Shown here in pieces: positions 12,499 through 24,709 of a DNA stretch of 64,000 nt (positions are counted from its first letter, which is position 1; every line of letters begins with the position of its first letter). Made by a program: the position numbers and the translations under genes. Under the pieces are notes generated by a model that saw nothing but the letters and a program-made list of their open reading frames with translations, searched no databases and was not told the origin of the DNA. The stretch is from Prototheca cutis. Taxonomy: Eukaryota; Chlorophyta; Trebouxiophyceae; Chlorellales; Chlorellaceae. The stretch covers positions 366,929 to 430,928 of the forward strand of contig BCIH01000004.1 of assembly GCA_002897115.2 (NCBI GenBank), read 5' to 3'.

Positions 12499-13018
12499 GG
12501 CTCTTGGGCAGCCCCGTCCGGCCAGCTACGCGCTGATCAGATCACATGGTAATTCCCTAGTTCATGGCACACTTCAAACGAGTATATCATGTCATTGGAT
12601 CAAGAGTGGAGAGTGACCCTTTGTCGACACGGCGCTCTCGACAGCCTCTGTCGAAGTCGTAATTTTAGTGTGGGCGCGCCATACATCCTTCGATCCTGAC
12701 GGTGGAAAATCTTGTGTGAAATCCTAGTCATTTTAACAATGTATATGGCATGGCAACATTGTTGTCAGATCTGCTTCCTGCAAATTGTCATCAGACCATG
12801 CAGGCAGGTGCCCGTTGGTAGACAAAACTGTCTCTCTTTGCAAGCTCAGCGCATGACTTGTTCCCTCTCCACGAGTCAGTCAACGTTAGCGTGTTTGGGG
12901 CCGAGGCACAATGCAGGGCACCAAGACAGCGATGCAAAACTGTGCCGCCATCGACACAGCTCGGGCGGCGGCATATCCTAGGGGCCAGGCGTGAGCCAGA
13001 GGCAGGCTTCTCTCTCGC
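12499..13018. other. intergenic, upstream of the FHA-RING gene and downstream of bioF
   Basis: An AT-richer stretch around 12540-12860 presumably holds the FHA-RING promoter. I see no coding exon or repeat in it. Confidence 0.5.
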
Positions 13019-15289
13019 TCAAAGACGGGCCGGGGGCTGCACAGCACCAGCATCCCCACGGCACAACCCCAGCTCCTGCAGTGCCTGAATCAGTGCCGTG
13101 ACATCTTCGTCTGTGTGCGCCCCTGACAAGCTGATGCGGAGGCGACTGGTGCCCTTGGGCACGGTGGGTGGCCGGATGGCCGGCACATGGAAGCCGCGGC
13201 GCCACAGGGCCTCGCCCGCCCGCAACGCCGCCTCCTCAGTCCCCACAATCAACGGCAGGATCGGGGAGCGGGGTTCCAGGCCCACTGCGGCACTCAGCCG
13301 CCGAACATGCCGCCATAGCCGCTCCCGATGCTCGGGTTCCTGTGCGGCCGTGGAGTTGACAGAGGCATTTTTACTGCACCAAACTTGTCACTGGCCTACG
13401 GGTAGGTGCACTACTGCATGCCGGTGAAGCAATTCTGTGCCCTGGCATCATGAGCTCCCACCCCATGCACCCTGTTCCTCTTTCACAGGCCAAGATGACA
13501 CAAAGTCCCTCTTGGTCACGAGTCACGTTGCTCTCACACCCGGGCAGCTCAAACACACCCAAGAAAATACCCTAATAACAACGTACCTGTTTGAAGACAC
13601 GGATGGCGGCGGCGGCTGAGGCCACGGCCGGGAGTGGCATGGCCGTGGAAAACACCTGGCCCCGTGCCTTGGATACCAAAAAGGCCTTCCATGCTGCGCT
13701 GCAGGCAACAAACCCGCCCGCAGATCCCAGCGACTTGCTCAGCGTGCCCAGATGCAGGTCCACGGCGGTTTCCACACCCTCGGCCTCCGCTGCCCCCCCT
13801 CCCCTGCGCGTTGCTTGGGTGACCACGTGAGCAAGTTTGAAGGGCTGTCATGAACACCCCGATGGCCAATCTCCGGAGGCTCATACCGGCCGCGTTCTCA
13901 ACCCCGTTTTGCCTTGGACAACGAGTCCCTCACTAACAGGCAAACGAGCAGACACACCCCACATCTCGACTTGTTGTCAGGCCCACGTCGCACCTGGCTC
14001 CACAGACCAGTGTGGCGTGTGCCTCATCGACGGCCAGCAAGAAACCGTGGCGCCGCTTGAGCTCTGCCAATTGCCGCAGCGGTGCAAAGTCGCCGTCCAT
14101 GGAGAAGAGGGAGTCAGTTACGACCAGCTTCCTGGCAGCTGCAAAGTGGTGGGTGCTAGACGGTTCCAGGTGGCATCGACGACGTGCATGCGCGTGCTCA
14201 ACAAAGCCCACCACTGGAACCACGACCACACATGCGCTCGAACCCCCTGCCCACCAGGGGAGCTGGCCTTGAGCAGCGACTCGAGGTGCTCAACATCCGA
14301 GTGGCGGTAGATATGGACCTTGGCACCGGCAGACTTGGCCAGACGGACGCCATCGATGAGCGAGGCGTGGTTGAGCTCATCGGAAAACACCTCCACACCG
14401 GGACTGCCGGCCACGCAGGCCACCACAGACGCATTGGCTTGGAAACCCGACGGGAACAGCAGCGCTTCCTCCGTGCCTGCCATAGGTATCAAGGGGTTGA
14501 GGCTCATTAATGTGTGGTTTGGGGGGGGGGGGGGGGGGGGGGGGAGGCGGCGCGACCCTAGTTGCGGGGGAGTTTTTCCGCTTCCATAACAAAGTTCGAG
14601 CTGTGTGGTTGGGTCTAACAAGGGCAAGGCCAGGACATTCAATGCAGGGTGTCACCGCATCGGTGAGAGCTGGAGGATAGCGCTTTTCCGTGTGGATGTG
14701 TTCGTGTCCGTGCGTGTGTGCGTGTGTGCATGTGGGGGGGGGGGGGGGGGGGGGGGGGGAGGGGAACCCAGTGGGCAAGGCAGGTTTTTCTTGGTGTTGT
14801 GCTCTCTGGGCTCCACCACTCCAGCTCGGATGGGCCACAGCATCCCTAGGCAATCAAACGCACCACACAGCTCGGCGAGAGCCTGCTCCAGGTCACGGTG
14901 CAGTGTGGTGTAGCCTCCCACGAGCGCTGAGGACCGGGGGCCATTGCCAGCAGCCAGGGCGGCATCCGCCGCTGCCTGGCACACAGCTGGGTGGGTGGAC
15001 AGACCCAGGTAGTCGTTCAGGCTGAACAGGCGGACTGGGCGGCTTGGGGTGCTGTCAATGGCCTGGGTCTGCAGGAAGAAATCGTTACAGGAACACGGTG
15101 GTGGAAACGCCCTGTTGTTCCCTGGCCCCCTGCTTGCATAGTGAAGGGCCCAGCATTCTGGCCACTAGGCTCCAGCCTTACCCAGGTGGCATCTGGGCCA
15201 GCGACAGTGGGTCGAAGCTCTCGTGCAAGCCGACTAGACCGCAGTTGTTCCAGGGAAGCAGTCAGGAACTCGTCCCACTGCGTTGTCAT
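13019..15289 (-). CDS. bioF: 8-amino-7-oxononanoate synthase (KAPA synthase), biotin pathway
   Basis: A PLP enzyme condensing pimeloyl thioester with alanine to give KAPA, the first committed ring-forming step of biotin synthesis. Six exons (15289-15182, 15068-14864, 14476-14255, 14138-13994, 13803-13587, 13339-13019) join in phase to 405 aa. Diagnostic segments are [13 protein letters not shown], a glycine-rich [33 protein letters not shown] and the PLP lysine K250 in [12 protein letters not shown]. The protein begins almost directly with the catalytic fold ([12 protein letters not shown]), so there is no room for a long transit peptide. It ends in ARL, which fits a PTS1 peroxisomal signal. 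Intron 2 holds two poly(G) tracts. It could be confused with 5-aminolevulinate synthase, but length and motifs favour BioF. Confidence 0.93.
14521..14544. repeat. poly(G) tract, 24 bases, bioF intron 2
   Basis: An uninterrupted G run on the plus strand, 44 bp from the exon 3 acceptor. It is C-rich in the transcript. Confidence 0.9.
14734..14759. repeat. poly(G) tract, 26 bases, with flanking TG repeats, bioF intron 2
   Basis: A second G run in the same intron, preceded by alternating TG/CG bases at 14703-14733. Confidence 0.9.
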
Positions 15290-15623
15290 GATCCTGCGCT
15301 GCCCACCCAAAGGGCCCGCCGGGTGCCCAACCCAGTACTGGCCCAATCTCCCTTCCGATTGCTGGTCAGCTGGGCCAGATGCACTACCAATCTTTCAAAT
15401 AATGAAAAGAGGAGTCCTGTTGAACCATGCCCGAAGCTTTGATTGGGTGATCGAAGACTCCTGACGTCACCCGAAAGCGTCCCTGACATTTGACCCACGC
15501 CGGGCCTGCAGCGACCGGGCCATGCAACCCGATTGCTACGCTAAACTGCATTGCCCAGACCACTGCTCTCGGCATCCATTTCTGATCACTGTACAAATTC
15601 CCCACGGTATTGCACCGATTACA
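15290..15623. promoter_or_regulatory. shared divergent promoter region, bioF / orf70
   Basis: 334 bp lie between opposing ATG codons at 15289 (minus) and 15624 (plus). No individual factor sites are recognisable. Confidence 0.4.
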
Positions 15624-15934
15624 ATGGCACTGTCACCACCTGCAAATCAGCGAAAAGTGTTCCTGGGCGTTGTGGCTGCATTGACACTCTCAGGTGGGCA
15701 ACCGGGTTACCAGGCGACTGTGTGGGCACGCACGTGGAGTAACGGCGTGGTCTTTCATGTGCTCCAAACCACATCACGCTCTTCACTGTAGGATTGCCGC
15801 TGCTCAACAAAAAGGTGTACCAGCGGGAGCAGGAGGTTGCAGCAATGCGTGATGCTCAGTACTCTGGAGAAGGGATGAGCAAGATGGAGGCCAAGGATGC
15901 AGCAAGGGATTCCCGCATGAGCATGAAGCGTTAG
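15624..15934 (+). CDS. 70-aa single-pass membrane protein, unknown
   Basis: Two exons (15624-15693, 15792-15934) join in phase. The N-terminal half has a hydrophobic segment across the junction (VFLGVVAALTLSGLPLL). The rest is a charged amphipathic helix rich in Met, Ala, Arg and Glu. Size and layout are like small inner-mitochondrial-membrane assembly or subunit proteins, but I recognise no family and give no function. Confidence 0.6.
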
Positions 15935-16021
15935 GCTCCTCCATGGAGGTGGATGGCACCATGAAAGGCACCTTGGAGACTGTTACTTCCTGCTCTCATC
16001 AGGAGCAAATCTTTGCCATGT

Positions 16022-16026
16022 TTACA
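16022..16026 (-). terminator. TGTAA poly(A) signal of the CIR_N gene
   Basis: TTACA on the plus strand reads TGTAA in the transcript, about 31 nt past the stop at 16057. Confidence 0.55.
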
Positions 16027-16056
16027 TTGTTTCATTAGGTTTTCCGGCTCGCTCTC

Positions 16057-17996
16057 TCATCGCTTCTTTTTCTTCTTCCTGTGCTTGTCCTTGGACTTTC
16101 GCCGCTCGCCAGACTTGTGGTAGCTCTGTCTTCGGGTCCTGGCTCCGTCGGTTTCGCTGCCCCCCTGCTCGTCATCAGAGGACCATGGCAACGTGATGCC
16201 TGCCTGCCGGAGCACCTCCCGAGCCTCTTGGAGCTCCCGCTCCCGATCGGCTCGCTCTGCTGCCCTTTGCCGTCGGGCTTCCTGCTTGAGCTCCGCCCGG
16301 CGCTCCTCCGCCGTCATCGAAGCCAGTCGCAATGCTCGGTCCTCTGTGACAGGAAACAGACAGAGTGGAGGATGGCCTCAGGCGGAGAGTGTGGGTCTGG
16401 CGACGTTCCGTGCTGCGGTCGCAGCCATTGGGTCCAGTGGAGGTACAGGCTAGGGGCCCCCAAAAACACACGCCTGTAACCTCATGCTGTACCTTCTTCG
16501 CTGTCGGCGGTGCCGATGACAAACTGCTGGTTGTCATCTGCTATGGAACCCCCGCCCCGCACAGGGCTTCTGCCCCCACACTGGTGCCCTGCCCGGAGCT
16601 CCAGCCTGTGAGGTTGGTGGGGTCCCGGCAGATGCATGGCTCATAACGCGAGACGGCGGATTCTAATGGTCACCCCAATGTCAATTCCATGCACCGCATA
16701 CGTTGGTAAACACGAACGCCGCCCACATACGAACATGGAAGCCGTGGCCCAGAATGGTTCAAAACCCGTCATCCCTACAATCATCACCTGTCTTGGGCAG
16801 TGGCTTTGTAGCCTTCGAGCATCTTTTGCATGAAACTCCCAGCAGGATTGCTGTCTGACCGCCTCTGACCACGAGCAGCGTCCCTCGGCGGAGGGGCCGC
16901 CCGAGTCGCTTGTGCGGGCCTCTGAGCAACTGATGTCGTAGGCGCCCCATCTTGTGGCACCTGCACCGGGGCATCCTGCACAGACACGAAAACGCACGTT
17001 CGCAATATATATATGACATGCAAAAACGATATGATCAAGCACATACAAAAAAAACTTGGGGCTGCTCGAGGACGGGCCAGAAAAAACACTCGGTCACCCT
17101 GTGCCCCACCCGCTGCGCCTGCTCGGCTCTCTCCAGAGTCGCATCGTACCCAGGCGGCTTCATGTATAAAAAGGATACCGACTGCAAATGTGGTGGAAGT
17201 CCGTATGTCGTAAAAAGAAGTCGCATAGAATCCATGTCCACAGTTGAGAAATGTTCTCCTAGGCACACACATCCCTCCTGCGCGCGTGTCATCAGCGCAC
17301 CTGTCTCTGCTTGTACTTTGCCTGCTCTTCGACACTGAGCATGGACAGTGTCTTCAAGTATTCCTGCTCCGCCTCAAACTCTGCCTGCAATGTGCATCAA
17401 GTGTCCATGGGTAGCTAGCCTTCGGACGAGCATGCAAGAAGTGCACAGGGACTGCCGGGCACCCGTCGTCCAGACCACTGCATCTCCTTCCACCTTGGCA
17501 GCTGCTCGGCGTTTCTGCACCTCATAGTGCTCCTGTTCTGCTTCCCATACTCGCGCCTGGTTCCGGAAATTCATGGGATGCCATGGCTTCTGGTTCAGAA
17601 AGCTGCGGGGAAGGAGCCCGGGTTTGGCACGCTTGGCACAGGGACAGGGCTCTGGAATGCCATCCAGCAGTGGCTGCTGCCAAGAGAAGGGCTTTAACAG
17701 AGTCCAAACCAGAATGTCGCTCTCTGCATCGCTTAAGAACATTCACACGTACTGGTGCGTCCAAGCCGCTCCTATGCTGTTTGGGTCACTCAGGTCTCCC
17801 TTCTTCTCTGCCTCCCTGGCCGCCTGGAGATCCCTCCGGACCCCTGGGAATCAAGTGACATCCTCTGCGCTGTGCAATTGGAACCATGAAAACATGAGAG
17901 GTAACGTCCTCGCCCAAGCAGCAACGCACCATCAAGGGCTCCCAGGGCTGGGCCTCTTCTGGTCGGAGGCGCAGGAACGCCCGTCTGCCCCGACAT
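16057..17996 (-). CDS. CIR_N domain splicing-associated protein (CWC25/CIR-like)
   Basis: Eight exons (17996-17930, 17843-17753, 17602-17494, 17384-17301, 17181-17110, 16975-16788, 16605-16493, 16343-16057) join in phase to 336 aa. Exon 3 begins the conserved CIR_N block (FLNQKPWHPMNFRNQARVWE), extended by an E/K-rich helix and by SFLYMKPPGYDA in exon 5. Proteins with this domain (CWC25, CIR, plant relatives) act in or next to the spliceosome. The tail is basic and serine-rich with a final poly-lysine run (RKKKKKR), a probable nuclear signal. The 31 residues before the CIR_N block come from exons 1-2. Without splicing, exon 2 would read into an early TGA, so the donor at 17752 matters. Which named family member this is cannot be told by eye. 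Confidence 0.88.
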
Positions 17997-18325
17997 GCTG
18001 GTGATGTCAATCACTTGGAAACTACATACTGATTATACACTCCATTGGACTTGATGACCGCAACACACTGCAATATGGGCTCCATTGCCCTTCTCGCTGG
18101 AAGCTTGCAGGCTGGTGCGAAAGGAAGCAATATGCCGGCAGATCACATTCTGCCCGTCCAGCTCGACACGGGTTCTGGGCGTTTAATGTTCGCCTCGGCG
18201 CCCCGGAACCGCTGCCCTTTATTGTCATTCACATTATGGTGTGTGTGCGACAAGCAAACAGCGCCCTCACTGAGGCGCTATGCCTTCCCCTGGGCAGCTG
18301 AGGTGATGCGTGGGTGGGACTCGGC
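17997..18325. promoter_or_regulatory. shared divergent promoter region, CIR_N gene / RING gene
   Basis: 329 bp between opposing start codons at 17996 and 18326. The function is inferred from orientation only. Confidence 0.4.
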
Positions 18326-21300
18326 ATGAAGCGCCTGGTCGCAGTTGTGCTGGTGGCAGTCCTCGCAGGGCTGACCACTGTCTCCCTGCTGACAAATGGA
18401 ACGTCTCCAGAGAGCTGGGCGCTGACCTGCGCCTGCATCTGGGCGGCGTTCCTGGTCTCGCGAGGTGGGTGGTGTGCATGGCTGTGTTTGCCTGGGGGGT
18501 GCGGGGGGGGATGTCCCGGCCCTGCAGCCTTCGCTGGGGAAGCCCGCGCGTGCTTGCTCGTGCATCATATGACATGAGCGGGATGTGCATGCCTGAAACC
18601 CATGCTCGGATGGTCTTGATTGAGGCAGAATTCAGCGGACTTTGGCCGGGACACTTCTTCTTTGGGTGGACGCGTGCTTTGCATCGTCAGTCGTCGGTCT
18701 CAGCCACAGGTCATGCAACAAGGTGCCTGGGAGCTGCTCTTCCTGCTCGCTGGACCTAGATCACCGCTTTCCAACTCTCATGCAGGGCCCCAGCGTTTCT
18801 CTGCCTGGGAGCTGAGGAACATGCTGTGGGCGAGCGCCAGCACGGTCAGCTTTGCCTTCTTGCTGCTGGACGGCGATCTACGGTCATGGGCCGACGTCTA
18901 TTATTTTTGCGGCGAGGACCACCAGTACTGCACGGCGCGGTACCGCTGGAACCTGCGGGGTTGGCGCAAGGCCGTGGCGCTCTGGAACTTTGCCCTGGCT
19001 GCCGCGGCAGGGTTGCAGCGCCTGCTGGTCGCACTGGGCGCCGGCGGCGTGCTGCCGGGCGAGGAACTGGTGACACAGGAATCTTTCGTGTCCGTGGGCT
19101 GGCGGCTGGTGCCATACTGGCTCAACAACTGGGAGCAGGACTGGGGGGCCGAGTGCTCGTCCATGCTCTTCGAGCTCCCACACTTTGCCATAGAACTCTT
19201 GGTGGTCTTGCCCTGCGCCCAGGTGGGTTGGAGTGGGTTCGAGGTGGGCGTCGGGGACAGGGGGTTGGGGGAGGCGCACAAGGGGTATGCTCGAGGGAGT
19301 TGTCCTGCGTGTCCGTTCTTGAAGGCAACTTCTTTCCAGGGCCACTCCAGCGCAACGACTTCTCCTCCGCCCCATGCTCATGTCCACACATTTATTTATT
19401 TTTTAATGCAGATTTTGTGCTCGCGATTGCGTGTGCTGGCACAACCGCACCTAGCCGTGGCGGCACCGCCAGCTCGGGCCGACAGCGATGACGCTGAACA
19501 TGCACCGCCGCTCCCAGACCCTGATCCGCCTGCCTGGGTGCCCAATGTGCTGCGGTGCCGGTGGGAGCACGTGCGTGGCCAGGGCCGTCTGGCGGGCAGA
19601 CTGCGTGCCAACCGCCGGGCAATGGCGCTTGCGGCTGCGGTACTGGTGCTGTCGGCGCTGAACGCCGCCTGGTTCCCGTTAGCGCTGGAGCGCGCGGTTC
19701 TCAGCGACGAGCGGACGACGCACATCAGCCGCATGGCGAGGGAACTGGCGCTGGTCGCCGCCGCAGGACGGCGTGCTGACCTGGCGCTGCTGGCGCAAGC
19801 GGGGGCTGGCGGCCGCGCGACGGAATCGGCTCCTTATGTCGTGGATGGCGTCATCCTGGGCCACAGTTCAGCTGCCGGTCGGGCCAGCGAGCCGCGACTC
19901 GGCAGCGCTGGGGAGAAACAGAACGGAAATGACAACACGCTCGATGGCGAGGCCGCTGACACCGAAGACCTGCCCTCTGCTCAGTTTTCCTGGTGGGGCA
20001 GTCGGACAGTGGTGATGCCATCGAAACAAGCTTTTCATGGCCAAACGAGCACAAGCCCTACGACAACCCCGATCACAGAACTTCCCTTGGCAGCAGCGCT
20101 GGACGTCACAGGCGCTTATTCTGGCAGGCTACGGGCGCGACAGCCTCCACGTGCTCGTGACCTCGACTCGCCGGCAGGACAGCTGTCGGTTGACGTGCTG
20201 CTGCAGCGCCTGCGTGAGGCACGCATGGCCTGGGTGACCACAAGCAACCTGACCGTGAATGCGGCAAGGAGCATGGCAGCGGACAATAAAGGTACCATCT
20301 CACAGCCGTCGGTCCCCCAGAACAGGACGGCATTGCCATCGCCCATGGCGTTGCTTCGCAAACCGGCGGAACCGCACGGTGCGCGTGGGGGTTTGGCAGT
20401 CCACGCCCGCCAGAAGAGGCAGGAGTCGTCTGCAGACAGGCAACAAAGGGGTTGGGCAGGGAAATCTCGATATGCAGCGACGCTCACCGACCCCCGTGCT
20501 CGTGCGAGGCTGGGAACGTACATCACCCTGTTCCAGCCGCTGCTGCCGCTGCACTGGCTGGAGGCGATCCAGGGCCTCGCGGCGGGGGGCGTCCCGGGCA
20601 AGCCTAGTGGTATTGTGGTCTTGTCGGGCCGGGGAGATGCGGTTCGCGCTGACGTGGCGACCCTCGTTGACGCGGCCGACCCCGAGACCCTGGCGGCGTT
20701 GCAATTTGGTGAGCGACCAAAAAGCGCTGAGCTGGCGGATGCTGTGCACGCCGTGGCTCAGGAGCCCGCCCGGGCAGCACCGGCACTGGCGGCTTGGGAT
20801 GCGGTCCTTGACTCCACAGCAGCGTGGGTGCAGGAGCATGAAGGTGCTGATGGTGAGGGTGAGTGGTGAAGGACAGGGATGGCGAGGGAAGGATTCCTTT
20901 CTCTGGAAGGAAGAGGGAGGCATGGCTGCTGTGCGATGCCCTGTTTTCTGGAATCTCCCCCTTTTGTTTCAATCTTGCCTTGTGTATGTGTATGGGAACC
21001 CAAGCTCAAATTCAATATCCCAGCCCTGCTTGTCCACCTCAACAACGCACACAAACAGATAATCATTCCAAGGCCGACGCTGGGATCTTTGACGGCGATG
21101 CCGCCCTGTCTTCACTGGACCTGGCACAGCTGACGTTCCTGGCCGCGAGGGCGGGCGATCTGGACGTGGTGGCCCGGCCCTTGCGCTTGCGCGGGACGGC
21201 CGGCAGGCCACGGGGTGAAGCCGGACAAGCCGCAGCGTCAGACCAAAGTGGTGCACGCTCCTCGCGCGCGTCCACGCATCCGAACGTGAACACCGTTGCC

Positions 21301-23365
21301 TCGGAAACGACAAACAGAAAGCATGCCTACTATCCTGCGCACATTTCTTGGCTGCGTAGCCGGCAGTCAGCCTTTTGGGAGCGGCACGTCGCCCAGGGGC
21401 CCACCCCTGCGCTGGCGCTTGGTCCCGATGGGGCAGAGGCACGACTGGCTCCGCTGGTGCGTGCGCTGCACAAGCACGGCGCCGAAGCGGCACGCATGCG
21501 TGACCCCGCGCACGCCCGGCTGTTTCCGATGGTCGAGCTGGGTCTGGCGGTGATGCGCCTGTCCTGCGAGCGCCTGTTCGCCGTGCTCGCAGTGTGGGTG
21601 GCCTACCTTGTTTTCCGCGACCCGGGGCCGCTTGCCCGGCGATGGGCGATGCTCGTCGCGCACAGCTCGGCCGTGTTCCGCCACGCGGTGCTCATGGCGT
21701 TTCCCGCGGTGTGCTGGGTCTACGGCGCGGGTGCCGTGTTTTCCTCCTTTGTCACCGTCGTTTTTTGGAACCGGCCGCTCCGCGCCGCGGCGCAGGCGCT
21801 GCGCATCGCGACCGCCGGGCTCGAGCCCGCGGGCTGGGCCCCCGCCACGCCCGAGCAGTGCGAGCGCATGGGCGGGCAGTGCGCTGTGTGCTGGGGCGAA
21901 CTCGGCGTGCTGCCGACTGGGGGAGTGGATGCCGGAGTGGCTGGGGACAGTGCTGCTGCCGCGGAAAGCCATCGGTCCCGCGACGCCGCGGGCGAGACTG
22001 TTTCGGGAATTTCCAGCCGGGGAGCAAGCCGACTCAGGAGCGTGGGAAATGGCATGCGTTACGGGCTGTTGCGGCACCGCGGGACCCAGGGAGGGATCTG
22101 TGATCGCGATGGGCATGAGGGGACTGACATCCGCGACGTGGACGCTATGCGTCGCGGGGAGTCGTCATTGGTCCCTACCGACCTTGGCGCCAGCCTGGAC
22201 GGGGCATGCTCCGGAGCCGGCCACAGCGCCTCTGTCATGACTGCCACGAGGAGCGCGGGCGTTGAGGCGGCGAGCTGGCTCTCAAGGTCGTCGATTCGAA
22301 GCCGAAATACGACACGTGTCAGGGCGCCGGACAGTCACGGTGGCTGTGATCGATGGGCTGACGACGATGACAGCCAGGGAGCACGGCGCAATGATTTGGT
22401 GGACGATGCTGACGATCGACGGGATGATGAGCAGCGGGCAGGCCCAACCAACATCCAGGGTTCCCTTTCAGCCCCAGCAGCACACCCGCCGGCTCGCGTG
22501 CAGGGACCGTCGACAGATGGTGTGGCGCTGCCGTGTGGCCATGCGTACCACGCTGCCTGTATCCTCCAGTGGCTCCAACAGTGCTTTAGGTGGGTAGTTG
22601 GGTGGGCGTAGATGGCCTTGCCTGCATGCAGACGGATGGCGAGACTTGGGGATCCGCGTTGAGACAGCGCCGAGCCGCTTGATCGACGCACGAACGCTTG
22701 CACTGCTGGTTTGGCTATGAACCCAGGGCAGCAGTGCGATGACTGCTTCTTCCCTTCTCCATGCTACTTGATTCATCAATATGACCATACCAACCCAGAA
22801 GGTCTCTCTGTGACGCCCGTGTCTCTTCCTGCATGTCATTCACCACACAATGTGCAGTAGACTGAACCAAAGCCCTGCCACCGCCATCGTTCCACTGACC
22901 ACATGCAGCCAGGGACGGACACCCTGCTGCCCCATGTGCCAAGCACCACTGGAACTCAAGGTCTGCTACCGCTGGCCCTTCAGCTGGCCTTGGAAAGCGC
23001 GGCGTGATGCGCCGCTGCCACAGGAGGATGAGGACGTTGTGGGGGAGAATGGCGACGCGGGGCGCGGTCCTGCCGCGGCGGTGCCTGGCATCCGAGGCAT
23101 CACCCTGCTCACGCAGGCGCTCCACGTGCGTATGGTTTTGCGCCAGAGTGCCACAGAAGCAATGGCCACTGAGAACGCTGTGCTGTGTTGTGTCCATGTG
23201 TTTGCATCGGAAGCGTGTGTGGTGCACGCAGCAATGCTGCCTCCCATTCCCCCCTTGATACAGGATGACTTCCGGGCCCGGTTTGAGGTGTTTGCGGGAG
23301 CCCAGATTGACGATAACGATGGCGCCAATGGCATCTTGCACCCGGATATCCGGCACGTGCATTGA
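18326..23365 (+). CDS. large multi-pass membrane RING-H2 E3 ligase
   Basis: Six exons (18326-18464, 18786-19222, 19412-20852, 21059-22589, 22909-23125, 23264-23365) join in phase to 1288 aa. An N-terminal hydrophobic pair (LVAVVLVAVLAGL; ALTCACIWAAFL) is followed by further membrane segments in exons 2-4 (FAIELLVVLPCA; LFAVLAVWVAYLVF; AVLMAFPAVCWVYGAGAVF) and a long hydrophilic loop. The RING begins with CAVCWGEL near residue 946. It resumes about 210 residues later with LPCGHAYHAACILQWLQQC and finishes with CCPMC after intron 4. Topology resembles ER-type ligases such as HRD1 or gp78, but I cannot assign an orthologue. The spacer inside the RING is abnormal: either a real insertion or an unspliced 597-nt segment (21907-22503). 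Confidence 0.8.
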
Positions 23366-23370
23366 GCGCC

Positions 23371-23385
23371 GGGGGGGGGGGGGGN
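23371..23385. repeat. poly(G) tract ending in an ambiguous base
   Basis: A G run just after the RING gene stop, with an N at 23385. Confidence 0.85.
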
Positions 23386-23711
23386 GAAATGCAACTGGGC
23401 CCAGCGTCAGCTTTCTGACTGCCTGATGCTTTGCAACATGCATACGACCACTGTTCCTTTATGGCCTTTCTTTTCCTCTGATACAGGCCTGTTGGCACTG
23501 TTGATAGGGTGTGTTGCCACATGAACTGGCCATGCATGTCATCGGCTCATGTCTTAGGGCACGGATTTCGTTCCACTCATGCGTTCCCTTCCTGTTTGGA
23601 TTTGCCAAAGGCCTTCCCTCCCAGGCGCACCAGGGACAGGCAATGTGCTTGATGCCATGCCAGCTCGCCCCGTCGATGCCTTGATGATGCTGCATACATG
23701 CAGGGCCGTTG

Positions 23712-24709
23712 TCATGGCGCGGGCGTACACCGCTGGGTGCACCCGTACTGCAGCGTCTTGCTGAGCAGATAGAGCAGTAGCACCATGAACAAGATGATGA
23801 GAATCAGGACCTGGAACAGCGTGGGAAAAGGGGCCATCCATTAGTCACACGACATGCTGGATTGCATGACACAAGCAAACAAGAAGGCAGGCCAAGGCCT
23901 GGGTGGCACCCACCATAATAACCGGCAGAAAAAGAAGAATCACGCTGATGAGCAGCCAGCGTCGCGCAGCAAGGGAGGCGACGATACGGAAGAAAGTGTG
24001 AACCTTGGAGCGCTGGTGATACTCCCAAGCAGCAAATGTGGGCGGGTTCTTGGTCCTTGCACAGTCCTCAAGGTAGAGGAGGTGCAAGGTGCAGAAGTAC
24101 CGGCTGAGCAGCGTTGTCCTCGCCTGCAAGTCATAGGTTGGGGAGGCACGGGGACCACTTCTGCTGAAGATTTTTCGGAAGAAATCCATTCTCTTGCCAT
24201 GATGACTGGCCAATTCAACTGATATTTTGTGGAATACAACATTTAAATCAACCGAATGCACTCATACCACGTTCACAATGGCCCAGGCATTGCCGGTCGG
24301 CTCATGGTGGACGAGCCAAGCCAGCCGGCGATGGGCCAACTTGATTTCTGTAGGCGTTGCATCCTTGTCGACCTGGAACAGTGGATGTGCCATCAATGAA
24401 AGCTGTCGTGCTATGGCGCAGTGCTTGTTTGATGGCAGCCGCATTGGCCCTGCGGGGAGGAACTTGCGTGGCTGAACCAGGACGCGGCACGCCCAACAAA
24501 CCCTCACCAGACAAATCGGCACCTGCAGTATTGCAAAGCAGTTCTCGCGACAAGCGGTGATCCGGTCAACCTCCTGTGCGAGAAGCGACCTGTAATGAGT
24601 ATTGGAAGTACAAAATGTTTAACAGCCTGATGTCGGGACGATGCCCACGATGCCCGAGCCCGGCTCCCCCACGAGCTACACACACCTGTTTCGAGATGCC
24701 CTCCGGCAT
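23712..24709 (-). CDS. small membrane protein with degenerate J-like domain
   Basis: Five exons (24709-24686, 24573-24523, 24372-24268, 24123-23914, 23810-23712) join in phase to 162 aa. Residues 9-65 follow a DnaJ J-domain pattern: NCFAILQVDKDATPTEIKLA for the start and helix II, then HRRLAWLVHH. The HPD tripeptide that activates Hsp70 is replaced by HHE and the following loop is shortened. The C-terminal half has two long hydrophobic stretches (LLISVILLFLPVIM and LILIILFMVLLLYLL) that meet at the last intron and could form one long segment or a hairpin. A membrane-bound J-like scaffold without Hsp70 stimulation is a reasonable guess, but the function is not known. The start is the ATG giving MPEGISKQ. 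Confidence 0.72.

Noticed and set aside
17743..17996. Separate 55-aa gene ending at 17743
   Set aside because: Splicing at the strong GTACGT donor (17752) joins these exons in phase to the CIR_N block, which is the better model.
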